A DNA stretch of 62,534 bases, taken from assembly GCA_902606585.1 (NCBI GenBank), contig CACLGX010000006.1:1-62534 (forward strand), read 5' to 3'. The notes beneath the pieces are model-generated. The model was not told the DNA's origin. It saw only the letters and a list, made by a program, of their open reading frames with translations, and did not search any database. The translations under genes were made by a program, and so were the position numbers. The DNA is from Paracoccaceae bacterium (lineage in GTDB: Bacteria; Pseudomonadota; Alphaproteobacteria; Rhodobacterales; Rhodobacteraceae). Positions 1 through 8,859 of this stretch are shown here, piece after piece (positions within the stretch are counted from its first letter, which is position 1; each line of letters starts with the position of its first letter).

Positions 1-189
1 TGTTGTCATAGTGAAATATCTTTTTATTAGCAGATTTCCTGCATTAGCATTTTTAAAAAGTGCTGGCGATAGCATTTTTAGATTTTCGTTTTTTACAACC
101 ATACATCCATGAAACTTGATTTTTGGATCTAAATACCGTGTTATCAATCTTAAAAGCAGATGCTTTTAATAATCAAAAAGGAAGCTAAG

Positions 190-819
190 GTGGCTAAAGT
201 TGTAACTTTTGCAAATGTTAAGGGAGGATCAGGAAAATCTACATTATGTATTAATATGGCAGCTATTTTAATACGCGAAGGTTATTCAGTAGCGCTAATA
301 GACGCAGATCAGCAAAAATGTTCTCAAGATTGGATCACTGGAACAAAAGATAAATTATTATCCCGAGTTGAAATTATTGACCAAGCGGAGTTTATGGCAT
401 CGAAAAAGGTTGATGTTGATTTTATGCTGATAGATACGCAGGGCAGTCTAACCAAAGAAATGGCTCAGTTTCTTTTCCAATCTTCTTTGATTATCACACC
501 ATGCCGCGTTTCTAGAGACGATATAGTCGGGCAAGGTTGGATTGAAGTTTTTCTCAAGCAATCTAATCGAGATATAAAGAAAGCACCAATTTTGACCGTT
601 TTGAATGGTGTCAATAAAAGGAGCTCTATCTTATCGCATGTAATCGAACAGCTTAAAGAAGATGGGGTTCAAGTCGCTAAAACTTGCATTTCACAAAGAG
701 TTTGCTTTGCAGAGACTAATGTTAATAAGATATCAGTTATTGGTTACAATAAACCCGCAACCGAAGAAATTGTTGACTTAACAAATGAAGCATTGAACTT
801 GATTAAGCGTGAGGCCTGA
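190..819 (+). CDS. ParA/MinD-like ATPase of the chemosensory cluster
   Basis: This is a ParA-family P-loop ATPase of about 209 residues. The deviant Walker A motif KGGSGKST lies close to the N-terminus and the Walker A'-like segment LIDTQGSL follows about 80 residues later. An in-frame ATG lies 30 bases upstream at 160, but the GTG at 190 has an SD-like AAGGA just before it and puts the P-loop at the usual distance from the start, so I prefer 190. It is the first gene of the operon, with the CheW-like gene 3 bases downstream. ParA homologues in chemotaxis clusters (ParC of Vibrio, PpfA of Rhodobacter sphaeroides) place and partition receptor arrays, and I infer that role here. No ParB-like gene is adjacent, so plasmid or chromosome partition is less likely. 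Confidence 0.88.
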   Translation: MAKVVTFANVKGGSGKSTLCINMAAILIREGYSVALIDADQQKCSQDWITGTKDKLLSRVEIIDQAEFMASKKVDVDFMLIDTQGSLTKEMAQFLFQSSLIITPCRVSRDDIVGQGWIEVFLKQSNRDIKKAPILTVLNGVNKRSSILSHVIEQLKEDGVQVAKTCISQRVCFAETNVNKISVIGYNKPATEEIVDLTNEALNLIKREA

Positions 820-822
820 TTT

Positions 823-2067
823 TTGGCTAAAAAATTTGACAAAATATCGCCAAAAAATATTTCGGAAGAAAAATTCAATCAATTAGTTGATGCACTGCCA
901 AGTTCTGTGATTGAACAACCTAAAACCGTGGTCACTGCTCCGGAAAAAAAAGAAAAAATTGATGAAGTCAAAGTAAAAAAGTCAAAGAAGAAAAAATTAA
1001 CCAAAAAAGAAAATCAAAAAATTTCACAAATTGACACAATAGAGGGTCAAATAAATCAAAGTGCTGATCCAAAAATTGACGAGATTATAAATACAAGTGA
1101 GGTGTTTGTATACGAATGCGGAGGAATTCTCTTCGGGATACCGGTAGCTTATGTCACAGAAATTACAAACGATTATGGCGCCATCTCACCACTGAAAGGG
1201 TTTTTAAGGTCTTGTATTGGAACTACCGAATACAGAGGAAAGCTCCTACCTATTTTCCAAAGCCAGGAAAGCTATTTGAAGATTGGTGAAATTAAAAAGG
1301 ATGAAAGTAATAACTTAGACAAAATGCCCAGTGCCATCATTACAGTAAATTATAAAGGAATTATGTTTGCACTCACGATGGAAACGCATGTTGGAATTGT
1401 GTCTATAAAATCCACGAATAACTATAAAAATGAAGCGGCATATGAAGATGAAAATACAAGCGATCTCTTAAAAGATATCGTTTGGTATGGAGAACAAAAT
1501 CTTTTCATTTTCTCACCAGAAAAAATATCTGTGCTGGTTTTCTCAGAGTTAAAAAACCAGATAGCTGTAGGAACTGAAGAAGATATAGATAACGAACCTA
1601 GTGACGAAGAATTAACCGATTTACACCACGATTACATGGTAGCGAAAATAAAAAACAGCACAATCGCTATTGAAATCACAAAAGTTCTTGAGGTTATTGA
1701 AGGATCAGACGTAACTCCACTATACAAAGTAGCAGATTTTATTCGAGGCTTGATCAGTCTGCGTGGGCAAGTTTTGAGCTGTATAGATCTTTCAAAGTAT
1801 CTTGGTCATGAACTTACGGTAATAGACGAGCGTAACAAATTTATTGTTGTCAGTGTATCGGGAGTAGATTTTGCTCTTTGTATAGATCGTGTTCTAGGCA
1901 TCCAGTCTATTCGGCAATCGTCCTTTCAGGAGTCAACCAAAGTTTTCCAAAATGAAATCCCAAATTACTTTCCCAGTTTTCAGGAAACAGGAGGTGAGGT
2001 GACACTCATCTTTAAACCAGACCTCTTTCTTAAATCACCAGAGCTACAAGAATATCAAAAAAATTAA
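823..2067 (+). CDS. Tandem CheW-domain scaffold protein
   Basis: A 414-residue coupling protein with two CheW-like domains. Residues 1-90 are rich in Lys and Glu and look disordered. The first CheW-like domain (about 93-245) starts FVYECGGILFGIPVAYVTEI and is divergent. The second (about 262-405) is canonical, with FIRGLISLRGQVLSCIDL and a terminal beta half with FIVVSVSGVDFALCIDRVLGI. The start is a TTG with GAGG upstream. It lies 3 bases after the ParA gene, so the two are probably co-translated. CheW proteins link receptors to CheA. A tandem CheW could cross-link neighbouring receptor-kinase units, while the charged N-terminus could contact the ParA protein; both are inferences. No receiver domain is present, so it is not a CheV. 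Confidence 0.85.
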   Translation: MAKKFDKISPKNISEEKFNQLVDALPSSVIEQPKTVVTAPEKKEKIDEVKVKKSKKKKLTKKENQKISQIDTIEGQINQSADPKIDEIINTSEVFVYECGGILFGIPVAYVTEITNDYGAISPLKGFLRSCIGTTEYRGKLLPIFQSQESYLKIGEIKKDESNNLDKMPSAIITVNYKGIMFALTMETHVGIVSIKSTNNYKNEAAYEDENTSDLLKDIVWYGEQNLFIFSPEKISVLVFSELKNQIAVGTEEDIDNEPSDEELTDLHHDYMVAKIKNSTIAIEITKVLEVIEGSDVTPLYKVADFIRGLISLRGQVLSCIDLSKYLGHELTVIDERNKFIVVSVSGVDFALCIDRVLGIQSIRQSSFQESTKVFQNEIPNYFPSFQETGGEVTLIFKPDLFLKSPELQEYQKN

Positions 2068-2117
2068 TTGTTTGTAATGAATAGGCAGACCTTTAGTTTA
2101 AAAAACGGAGTAAATAA

Positions 2118-4001
2118 ATGACTGCTAAAAAGCAAAGTTTTCAATTCACAATAACCTTAAAAATTTTGCTTCTGGTGCTCGGACTAGCTCTGCTTTTAGC
2201 ATCATTTGGCGGCTACGCAATGTACGTTATAAATTCGATGGGGATAAAAACTGAACGGCTAAACCAAATCGAGTCTGCTTTGGAGACACAAATAAACAAT
2301 ATGAACGCTTCTCTCATTCAGTCGTCCGCTTTTGTCACACGGGCTACGTTAGAATTGGGTTTGGCCGGATCTGATCAAGGCACCAATTTTAATGCGATTG
2401 AAGAAGGTCGAGACCAATTCAATGCAGCTATTAATACAGCTGATAAATTTTCGAAAGATGCGTTTAATGATCTACAAAAGGCCAAAATGACAATCAATGA
2501 AATAGTTAAAGAGGCGCAGTCAAATAAATTTAGAAAAGTTACTATCAAACAGAGGGTGGAGGAACTTGTAGAACCACCAATTAGCGGTGAAGCAATAAAA
2601 ATTTATAAAAAAATTATCACAGCTCTAGATGGGATAGAGGGTAATTATAGAGACATTAAAAGAGCACAAGATAGAGTAAAAAAGGCTGTCTTGGCTTACA
2701 ATGAATTTATAACTTCAACACAGCTTAGTCCCTATTCGAATTTGTATAAAAAAAGCTTAAGCGAACTTAAAGAAAAAATCTTAAAGGCGAATGCAAACTT
2801 AGCTGAGAAACAAAAAGTTTTGCAGGATATTATAAAAGATGGAAGCTATCTTAACTTATTCAGAGAAATCCAAGAAGCCAAAAAATTAGCTTTTTCATCG
2901 ATGGATAGTGCACAGGCACAATCTTTATACGTGACGTTGATTGTGGGGATTGCCTCAACTTTAGCAGCATTGACTTTCGGGCTACTACTTACAGCAGGTA
3001 TCAGAACGAAGCTTCGCAACGCAAACTCTGCAGTGAATGCAATAACTGAGGGCGATTTGTCGGCTGAAATAAAAGCGTCCGGTAATGATGAGGTCAGTAG
3101 CCTTCTTATCTCAACTAGCCAGATGCGTGATAAGATTGTTGAAGTTATTGGAGCTATGAGCCTAGTGATTGAAAAAATATCTGAAAACTCCTCAAAATTG
3201 GAAGTAACGGCTGACCAAGTATCAGACGGAACAAGCCAACAGGCAACTTCTGTCCAAGAAACATCTGCATCAATGGATGAGATGGCAAATACGATTAACG
3301 AAAATGCTAGAAACGCCACAGAGACAGATGAAACAGCAAAACTACTCGCTGAAAACGCGCTTGTGTGCTCAAACTCTATGAAGAAGACATCAGAAGCAAT
3401 GAGTGATATTTTTGAACGTATTGCTATTGTTGGCGAAATTACCCGTAAGATTGAACTATTGGCGCTTAATGCTTCGGTAGAAGCTGCGAGAGCTGGAGAA
3501 CATGGTAAGGGGTTTGCTGTTGTTGCCTCTGAAGTATCAAAGCTTGCTGAACTCAGTAAAGACGCAGCTTCAGAAATACAAAGATCATCGACAGATGGCA
3601 AAAAGTTAGCAGACGAAACTAACCAAATGCTCGATGAGCTCCTACCTGAGATTGAGAAAACGCAAAACCTTGTTCAAAACATTAGCGCATCTTCCAAAGA
3701 GCAAGCCACTGGTGCAGAGCAAATTAATGGGGCAATCAAAACCCTTGATAACGTTATTCAACAAAATGCCCTTGCCTCATCAAACTTATCCATTTCCGCA
3801 AATGAACTCGCACAAATTGTGCCCGACCTAGAAGACCTGGTGAAGCAGTTTAAGTTAGCAGAGATTGAAGATGACATAGAAATCAACGATGAAAAAGAAG
3901 AAAATCAAGAGAATACCTCAGAAGACAAAACTGACGAAACAGACACATCCTCAAATGAGGAAAACAAATCAGAAAGCAAACAAGATTTCGGCAGATATTA
4001 A
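2118..4001 (+). CDS. Methyl-accepting chemotaxis protein 1
   Basis: A 627-residue transmembrane chemoreceptor. Membrane segments lie at about 12-36 and 269-295. The roughly 230-residue extracytoplasmic part between them is helical and matches no sensory domain I know. A HAMP region follows ([20 protein letters not shown]), then a long MCP signalling coiled coil whose hairpin tip contains [34 protein letters not shown]. The last 45 residues are acidic, ending DFGRY, and carry no clear WxxF CheR-tethering pentapeptide. A good SD (ACGGAG) precedes the ATG. From residue 257 to the stop the gene is identical to the next receptor gene. Its role is to sense a ligand or physical cue and control the CheA encoded two genes downstream. 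Confidence 0.94.
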   Translation: MTAKKQSFQFTITLKILLLVLGLALLLASFGGYAMYVINSMGIKTERLNQIESALETQINNMNASLIQSSAFVTRATLELGLAGSDQGTNFNAIEEGRDQFNAAINTADKFSKDAFNDLQKAKMTINEIVKEAQSNKFRKVTIKQRVEELVEPPISGEAIKIYKKIITALDGIEGNYRDIKRAQDRVKKAVLAYNEFITSTQLSPYSNLYKKSLSELKEKILKANANLAEKQKVLQDIIKDGSYLNLFREIQEAKKLAFSSMDSAQAQSLYVTLIVGIASTLAALTFGLLLTAGIRTKLRNANSAVNAITEGDLSAEIKASGNDEVSSLLISTSQMRDKIVEVIGAMSLVIEKISENSSKLEVTADQVSDGTSQQATSVQETSASMDEMANTINENARNATETDETAKLLAENALVCSNSMKKTSEAMSDIFERIAIVGEITRKIELLALNASVEAARAGEHGKGFAVVASEVSKLAELSKDAASEIQRSSTDGKKLADETNQMLDELLPEIEKTQNLVQNISASSKEQATGAEQINGAIKTLDNVIQQNALASSNLSISANELAQIVPDLEDLVKQFKLAEIEDDIEINDEKEENQENTSEDKTDETDTSSNEENKSESKQDFGRY

Positions 4002-4012
4002 TTTGGGAAGAA
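2887..4012 (+). repeat. Direct repeat copy A, 1126 bp (receptor signalling half)
   Basis: Bases 2887-4012 recur at 4811-5936, an offset of 1924 bp. Every line I compared was the same and the translations are fully identical. The repeat begins abruptly inside the codons just before the second membrane segment and ends 11 bases after the stop codon. Exact identity beside diverged 5' halves points to recent duplication or gene conversion. Confidence 0.95.
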
Positions 4013-4062
4013 TTACTGAGCAACTAATTAAGCTACCGTAATTAATGTAAGGAGAAGATTTA

Positions 4063-5925
4063 ATGGCAACCAGCGATTTTAAATTAAAAATCAACATAAG
4101 CGCTAAAATATTGCTTTTGGTTTTAAGCCTTGCAATCCTCTTGGCTTCTTTTGGTGGATATTCGGTATACGTAATTAATTCAATAGGGCTCAAGATAGAA
4201 AGATTAAATAAAATTGAAAGTGTTTTAGAAACTAGAATTAATAATATGAACTCTGCAAGGATTGAGTCTGCGAACATGACGAGCACATCAGCCTTCACTT
4301 TGATGTTGGCAGGAATGAATGCAACGAGTGACCAAGTCACAGCTTTCAAAAAAACTGTTCAAAATGCAGACTTAAAAATGGAAGAAGGTCTTGCTGAATT
4401 AGAGATTGCTATCAAAACAATTAAAGCAATTGTACCCAAATCAGGGCTTAAGGCGAAAAAGGATGGTTCCCAAGAGTCTAAGTCTTTCTTTGCGCTTTTA
4501 ACAAATCCACCAGTAGAAGCCGAGGCAATGAAAATTTACAAGCGTCTTAATTCTTCCTTGGTTATGTTACGTTCAGAATACAATACAATTTCCGACAATC
4601 AAAAAGGAGTAAATAATGCAGTACTCGCTTACAATAAACACGCTATGTCTGCAGATAAAAACAGGCGGCTTCAGAAAAAAGGGTTTAGGGATAAATTACT
4701 CGACCTAAATAACAAAATTTCTAATGCTAACAAGAGGCTAGAAACCTCTCAAAAGGAATTAAGCCAAAAAAATGAAAATTTATTCAGAGACATTACAGAA
4801 GCAAAAAATATAGCTTTTTCATCGATGGATAGTGCACAGGCACAATCTTTATACGTGACGTTGATTGTGGGGATTGCCTCAACTTTAGCAGCATTGACTT
4901 TCGGGCTACTACTTACAGCAGGTATCAGAACGAAGCTTCGCAACGCAAACTCTGCAGTGAATGCAATAACTGAGGGCGATTTGTCGGCTGAAATAAAAGC
5001 GTCCGGTAATGATGAGGTCAGTAGCCTTCTTATCTCAACTAGCCAGATGCGTGATAAGATTGTTGAAGTTATTGGAGCTATGAGCCTAGTGATTGAAAAA
5101 ATATCTGAAAACTCCTCAAAATTGGAAGTAACGGCTGACCAAGTATCAGACGGAACAAGCCAACAGGCAACTTCTGTCCAAGAAACATCTGCATCAATGG
5201 ATGAGATGGCAAATACGATTAACGAAAATGCTAGAAACGCCACAGAGACAGATGAAACAGCAAAACTACTCGCTGAAAACGCGCTTGTGTGCTCAAACTC
5301 TATGAAGAAGACATCAGAAGCAATGAGTGATATTTTTGAACGTATTGCTATTGTTGGCGAAATTACCCGTAAGATTGAACTATTGGCGCTTAATGCTTCG
5401 GTAGAAGCTGCGAGAGCTGGAGAACATGGTAAGGGGTTTGCTGTTGTTGCCTCTGAAGTATCAAAGCTTGCTGAACTCAGTAAAGACGCAGCTTCAGAAA
5501 TACAAAGATCATCGACAGATGGCAAAAAGTTAGCAGACGAAACTAACCAAATGCTCGATGAGCTCCTACCTGAGATTGAGAAAACGCAAAACCTTGTTCA
5601 AAACATTAGCGCATCTTCCAAAGAGCAAGCCACTGGTGCAGAGCAAATTAATGGGGCAATCAAAACCCTTGATAACGTTATTCAACAAAATGCCCTTGCC
5701 TCATCAAACTTATCCATTTCCGCAAATGAACTCGCACAAATTGTGCCCGACCTAGAAGACCTGGTGAAGCAGTTTAAGTTAGCAGAGATTGAAGATGACA
5801 TAGAAATCAACGATGAAAAAGAAGAAAATCAAGAGAATACCTCAGAAGACAAAACTGACGAAACAGACACATCCTCAAATGAGGAAAACAAATCAGAAAG
5901 CAAACAAGATTTCGGCAGATATTAA
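4063..5925 (+). CDS. Methyl-accepting chemotaxis protein 2
   Basis: A 620-residue receptor paralogous to the preceding one. The first membrane segment is clearly homologous ([27 protein letters not shown]). The extracytoplasmic part is alignable but strongly diverged and includes a short insertion around residues 125-145. From residue 250 onward (second membrane segment, HAMP, signalling hairpin, acidic tail) the protein is identical to receptor 1. The ATG follows a strong SD (AAGGAG). Shared signalling halves and different sensory halves should let both receptors form mixed arrays feeding the same CheA while sensing different inputs. This is inferred from the pattern of identity. Confidence 0.94.
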   Translation: MATSDFKLKINISAKILLLVLSLAILLASFGGYSVYVINSIGLKIERLNKIESVLETRINNMNSARIESANMTSTSAFTLMLAGMNATSDQVTAFKKTVQNADLKMEEGLAELEIAIKTIKAIVPKSGLKAKKDGSQESKSFFALLTNPPVEAEAMKIYKRLNSSLVMLRSEYNTISDNQKGVNNAVLAYNKHAMSADKNRRLQKKGFRDKLLDLNNKISNANKRLETSQKELSQKNENLFRDITEAKNIAFSSMDSAQAQSLYVTLIVGIASTLAALTFGLLLTAGIRTKLRNANSAVNAITEGDLSAEIKASGNDEVSSLLISTSQMRDKIVEVIGAMSLVIEKISENSSKLEVTADQVSDGTSQQATSVQETSASMDEMANTINENARNATETDETAKLLAENALVCSNSMKKTSEAMSDIFERIAIVGEITRKIELLALNASVEAARAGEHGKGFAVVASEVSKLAELSKDAASEIQRSSTDGKKLADETNQMLDELLPEIEKTQNLVQNISASSKEQATGAEQINGAIKTLDNVIQQNALASSNLSISANELAQIVPDLEDLVKQFKLAEIEDDIEINDEKEENQENTSEDKTDETDTSSNEENKSESKQDFGRY

Positions 5926-5936
5926 TTTGGGAAGAA
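4811..5936 (+). repeat. Direct repeat copy B, 1126 bp (receptor signalling half)
   Basis: Second copy of the 2887-4012 repeat. Homologous recombination between the copies would remove 1924 bp and leave one chimeric receptor gene carrying sensory half 1. The copies could also collapse in short-read assemblies. Confidence 0.95.
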
Positions 5937-5952
5937 AAGGTTTAACTTAACA

Positions 5953-8859
5953 ATGCTGCAGGACCTCAGCAATGCCCTTGAAACTTGGGATATAGATAAC
6001 AAAAATGAAAAGCTTCCCGGTTCAGCTGAGGAAAGCCATATACTTTCGGCTATAGATAATAAGATATCGACCCTAAGATCCTATATAGGAAAAATAGAAG
6101 CCGGAAATCATGACTTACAGGAAATATTTGACCTAACTTATACTGATTGCCACTTCATAAGAGGATTTGGTCAAATAATGGGGAGCCAAAAAACTTCTCA
6201 TTTAGGTATGTTGGCTGAGTTGATTGCAGACAGTGCAAGATATTTTCAAACATATTCAAATTATTCCATGTCATACCTTTTAGGTCTTTTAATTGAAAAA
6301 TTAGCTCAAGTGATTAAAGACCTAAGGAAAAGTAAGTCTACCAGTTTAGACATCACGGATGTAGTTTCTGAATGCGCTATTTACCTAACAGATCCAATTT
6401 CAGAAATATTAAAAGAAACCGTCGAGAAAAGAGAGGCCAGGTTATCTAATAGCAAAGCAATTCAGGAAAAAACCGTTGAAGCAAAAAAATCGGCGCCCTC
6501 CGCCCAAGTAAGTGCCAAATCGACATCAAAAAAATTAGAAGAACTCGAAGAAGAGCAAGATGAAGTTTTAGATATTCCGAATGATAAGGTTGGGTTAATA
6601 AGTGACTTCTGCGAAGAAGCTTGGGAAAGCCTTCAGGCGAGCGAAAACCTGTTAATTGAACTAGAAAATAATCCTACTTCAAAAGAATTGATAAACGAAC
6701 TTTTCCGAGCAGTTCATACAGTGAAGGGCGGCTCTAGGCTAATCGAAATAAAAAAAATTGAAACACTTTCCCATGAGTTGGAAACTGTCTTGGATAATGT
6801 TCGTTCCGATAAATTAACACTTGATGCTCGATTAATAGATATTTCCTTAGAGTGCATTAAAAGAATTGGAATTATCACGGACGAAGTCGCACATAGAGGG
6901 CCAGTTAAAACAAAGATAAATGATCTAATATTAGCACTCGTATCCAATGACGACACGGTGGAAATAAATAAACGCAATATACAGAATATTGAAAAATCCA
7001 AACCCGAAGAAACGGCAGCAAAATTCAATGATACAAAGCCTTCTGATAATAAAACTAAGACAACTGCTAATATTGTAAGGGAAGAATCAATAAAAGTTTC
7101 AGCTGATAAACTTGATACCGTCCTTAACACATCCTCAGAGGTTTACATAAATAGGATCAGGCTTGATAATGATCAAAAGCTTCTTTCTGATGCAATCGAG
7201 CAAGTTAATCAAGATATTGGAGCACTAAACAAAGAGTTCTCGTCAGAGCTTTCTGAAATTGATCAGAAAAATATCAATCTGTCTTTCGTACCAAAATATC
7301 AAACAGACATTAACATGGGCTTAGAAAAAATTGCTATCCATAATGCCAATTTGCAGAAGAACATTGAGGATTTAGAGGTTTTAAGTTCGCGGCTACAAAG
7401 CGGTGCAATGAATTTCCGAATGCTACCTATTTCTAATCTTTTCAATAGATTTCCAGCGCAAGTTAGAGATATTGCACGGCAAATTGGAAAAAAAGTTGAA
7501 TTGAAAATTCAGGGTGGCGAAACAGAGCTAGATAAAATTTTAATCAATCAATTAGCTGACCCACTCTTGCACCTGATAAGAAATTCGATTGATCATGGAA
7601 TTGAAACGGATCAACAAAGAGCAGCTAATAATAAAACCGAAATAGGCCAAATTAATTTAAGCGCATATTACCTAGGTTCAAATGCAATTATTGAAATTGA
7701 AGATGATGGGAAGGGAATAGATAGCAACATAATAGCAGCAAAAGCCGTGGAAAAAAAATTGCTAAGTACAGAAAGAGCTGCTGAGTTAAGCGAAAAGGAA
7801 ATATTTGATTTAATTTTTGAGCCAGGTTTTTCATCAGCTGAGCAAGTTACAGAATTATCTGGAAGAGGCGTTGGTATGGATGTTGTGAAAACATCAATCA
7901 ATCAAATGCAAGGTTCCATTAAAGTTGAAAGTAAAGTTGACCAGGGCACTAAAATTACATTGCGTTTACCGCTAACATTAGCTGTCGTTGGTATTCTACT
8001 TGTTTCTGAAAATAAATATGAATTTGCTTTTCCAATCTTAAATGTTGAAGAGATAATTAATGTGAACCTGAAAACTGATATTAAAAATATTAATGATACA
8101 TTAGTTTTCAATTTCAGAGGCGAATTAGTTCCAACGCGCCTTTTATCGGATTTTCTTGGCTATCCTAAGAACCCAAAATATGAAGAAAATAAATTTTTAC
8201 TTATTCTCAACGATGGTGAAAATAAAATTGGCGTTATAGTGGACGAGGTACAAGGACAACAAAATGTATTATTAAAGCAACTTGGGAACTTGATTGAATC
8301 GGCTCCTTTTGTAATAGGTTGTACTATTCTCTCCAACAGTAAATTGGTTTTAATTCTGAACGTTTTAGAACTAACTCAATATAATCCAGAAAAAGAAACG
8401 AATAGTCTTACTGAAGAAGTCCAGGAATTAGACACTGAGGAACATAAACGGTCTTTGCAAAAAATTTTAGTTGTTGATGACTCTAAAATGCAAAGGAAAA
8501 GGATTTGTGAATTTTTACAAATTCAAGGCTATAATACCGAAGAAGCCGGTGATGGTTTTGAAGCTCTTAAAGCCGCTGATACTACAAATTTTAACGCATT
8601 TTTTGTTGATATTCAAATGCCTTTAATGGATGGATACGAACTTATTGAAAATTTAAGAAAGACTTCGTCTTACAAGAACACTCCTATTTTCGTCATATCA
8701 GGAGGACATGTTAACAAAGAAAGTATACTGACGCGCTTAGAAGATTTAGATGTTTCCAACTTTTTTGAAAAACCCGTAGACTTGGCAGCTCTGCTTACTG
8801 AGGTGGATATTAGACTATCTATTTCAAACGAAGAATTAAAGAGTGGGAAGCAAGAATGA
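5953..8859 (+). CDS. cheA: Hybrid chemotaxis histidine kinase CheA with two Hpt domains and a receiver
   Basis: A 968-residue hybrid kinase. The N-terminal Hpt-like domain (about 25-125) keeps His67 in CHFIRGFG. A second, canonical Hpt domain (about 210-320) has phospho-accepting His255 in FRAVHTVKGGS. A helical linker and dimerisation region follow. The catalytic domain shows the N box (LLHLIRNSIDHGIE), DDGKGID and GRGVGMDVVKTSI. After that come a CheW-like P5 domain (about 670-810) and a C-terminal receiver (835-955) with VVDDS and Asp886 in FFVDIQMPLMDG. Several Hpt domains plus a receiver are typical of CheA proteins that do not run flagella, such as ChpA or FrzE. The operon holds no simple CheY, so phosphate probably goes to its own receiver and to the cyclase encoded next, whose ATG overlaps this stop (ATGA). 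Confidence 0.95.
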   Translation: MLQDLSNALETWDIDNKNEKLPGSAEESHILSAIDNKISTLRSYIGKIEAGNHDLQEIFDLTYTDCHFIRGFGQIMGSQKTSHLGMLAELIADSARYFQTYSNYSMSYLLGLLIEKLAQVIKDLRKSKSTSLDITDVVSECAIYLTDPISEILKETVEKREARLSNSKAIQEKTVEAKKSAPSAQVSAKSTSKKLEELEEEQDEVLDIPNDKVGLISDFCEEAWESLQASENLLIELENNPTSKELINELFRAVHTVKGGSRLIEIKKIETLSHELETVLDNVRSDKLTLDARLIDISLECIKRIGIITDEVAHRGPVKTKINDLILALVSNDDTVEINKRNIQNIEKSKPEETAAKFNDTKPSDNKTKTTANIVREESIKVSADKLDTVLNTSSEVYINRIRLDNDQKLLSDAIEQVNQDIGALNKEFSSELSEIDQKNINLSFVPKYQTDINMGLEKIAIHNANLQKNIEDLEVLSSRLQSGAMNFRMLPISNLFNRFPAQVRDIARQIGKKVELKIQGGETELDKILINQLADPLLHLIRNSIDHGIETDQQRAANNKTEIGQINLSAYYLGSNAIIEIEDDGKGIDSNIIAAKAVEKKLLSTERAAELSEKEIFDLIFEPGFSSAEQVTELSGRGVGMDVVKTSINQMQGSIKVESKVDQGTKITLRLPLTLAVVGILLVSENKYEFAFPILNVEEIINVNLKTDIKNINDTLVFNFRGELVPTRLLSDFLGYPKNPKYEENKFLLILNDGENKIGVIVDEVQGQQNVLLKQLGNLIESAPFVIGCTILSNSKLVLILNVLELTQYNPEKETNSLTEEVQELDTEEHKRSLQKILVVDDSKMQRKRICEFLQIQGYNTEEAGDGFEALKAADTTNFNAFFVDIQMPLMDGYELIENLRKTSSYKNTPIFVISGGHVNKESILTRLEDLDVSNFFEKPVDLAALLTEVDIRLSISNEELKSGKQE

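Noticed and set aside
1-159. CRISPR-like or other repeat array before the ParA gene
   Set aside because: Only one 11-base word (TAGCATTTTTA) occurs twice. This is common in AT-rich DNA and there is no repeat-spacer pattern.
160-189. ATG at 160 as the start of the ParA gene
   Set aside because: It lacks an SD, while the GTG at 190 has one and gives a standard ParA N-terminus.
2846-3601. Long open frame of 251 codons on the minus strand inside receptor gene 1, and a similar one at 4749-5525
   Set aside because: Both are antisense to the strongly conserved receptor signalling domain and are identical only because the receptor halves are identical. Their Ser/Ala/Ile-rich composition is typical of antisense shadows.
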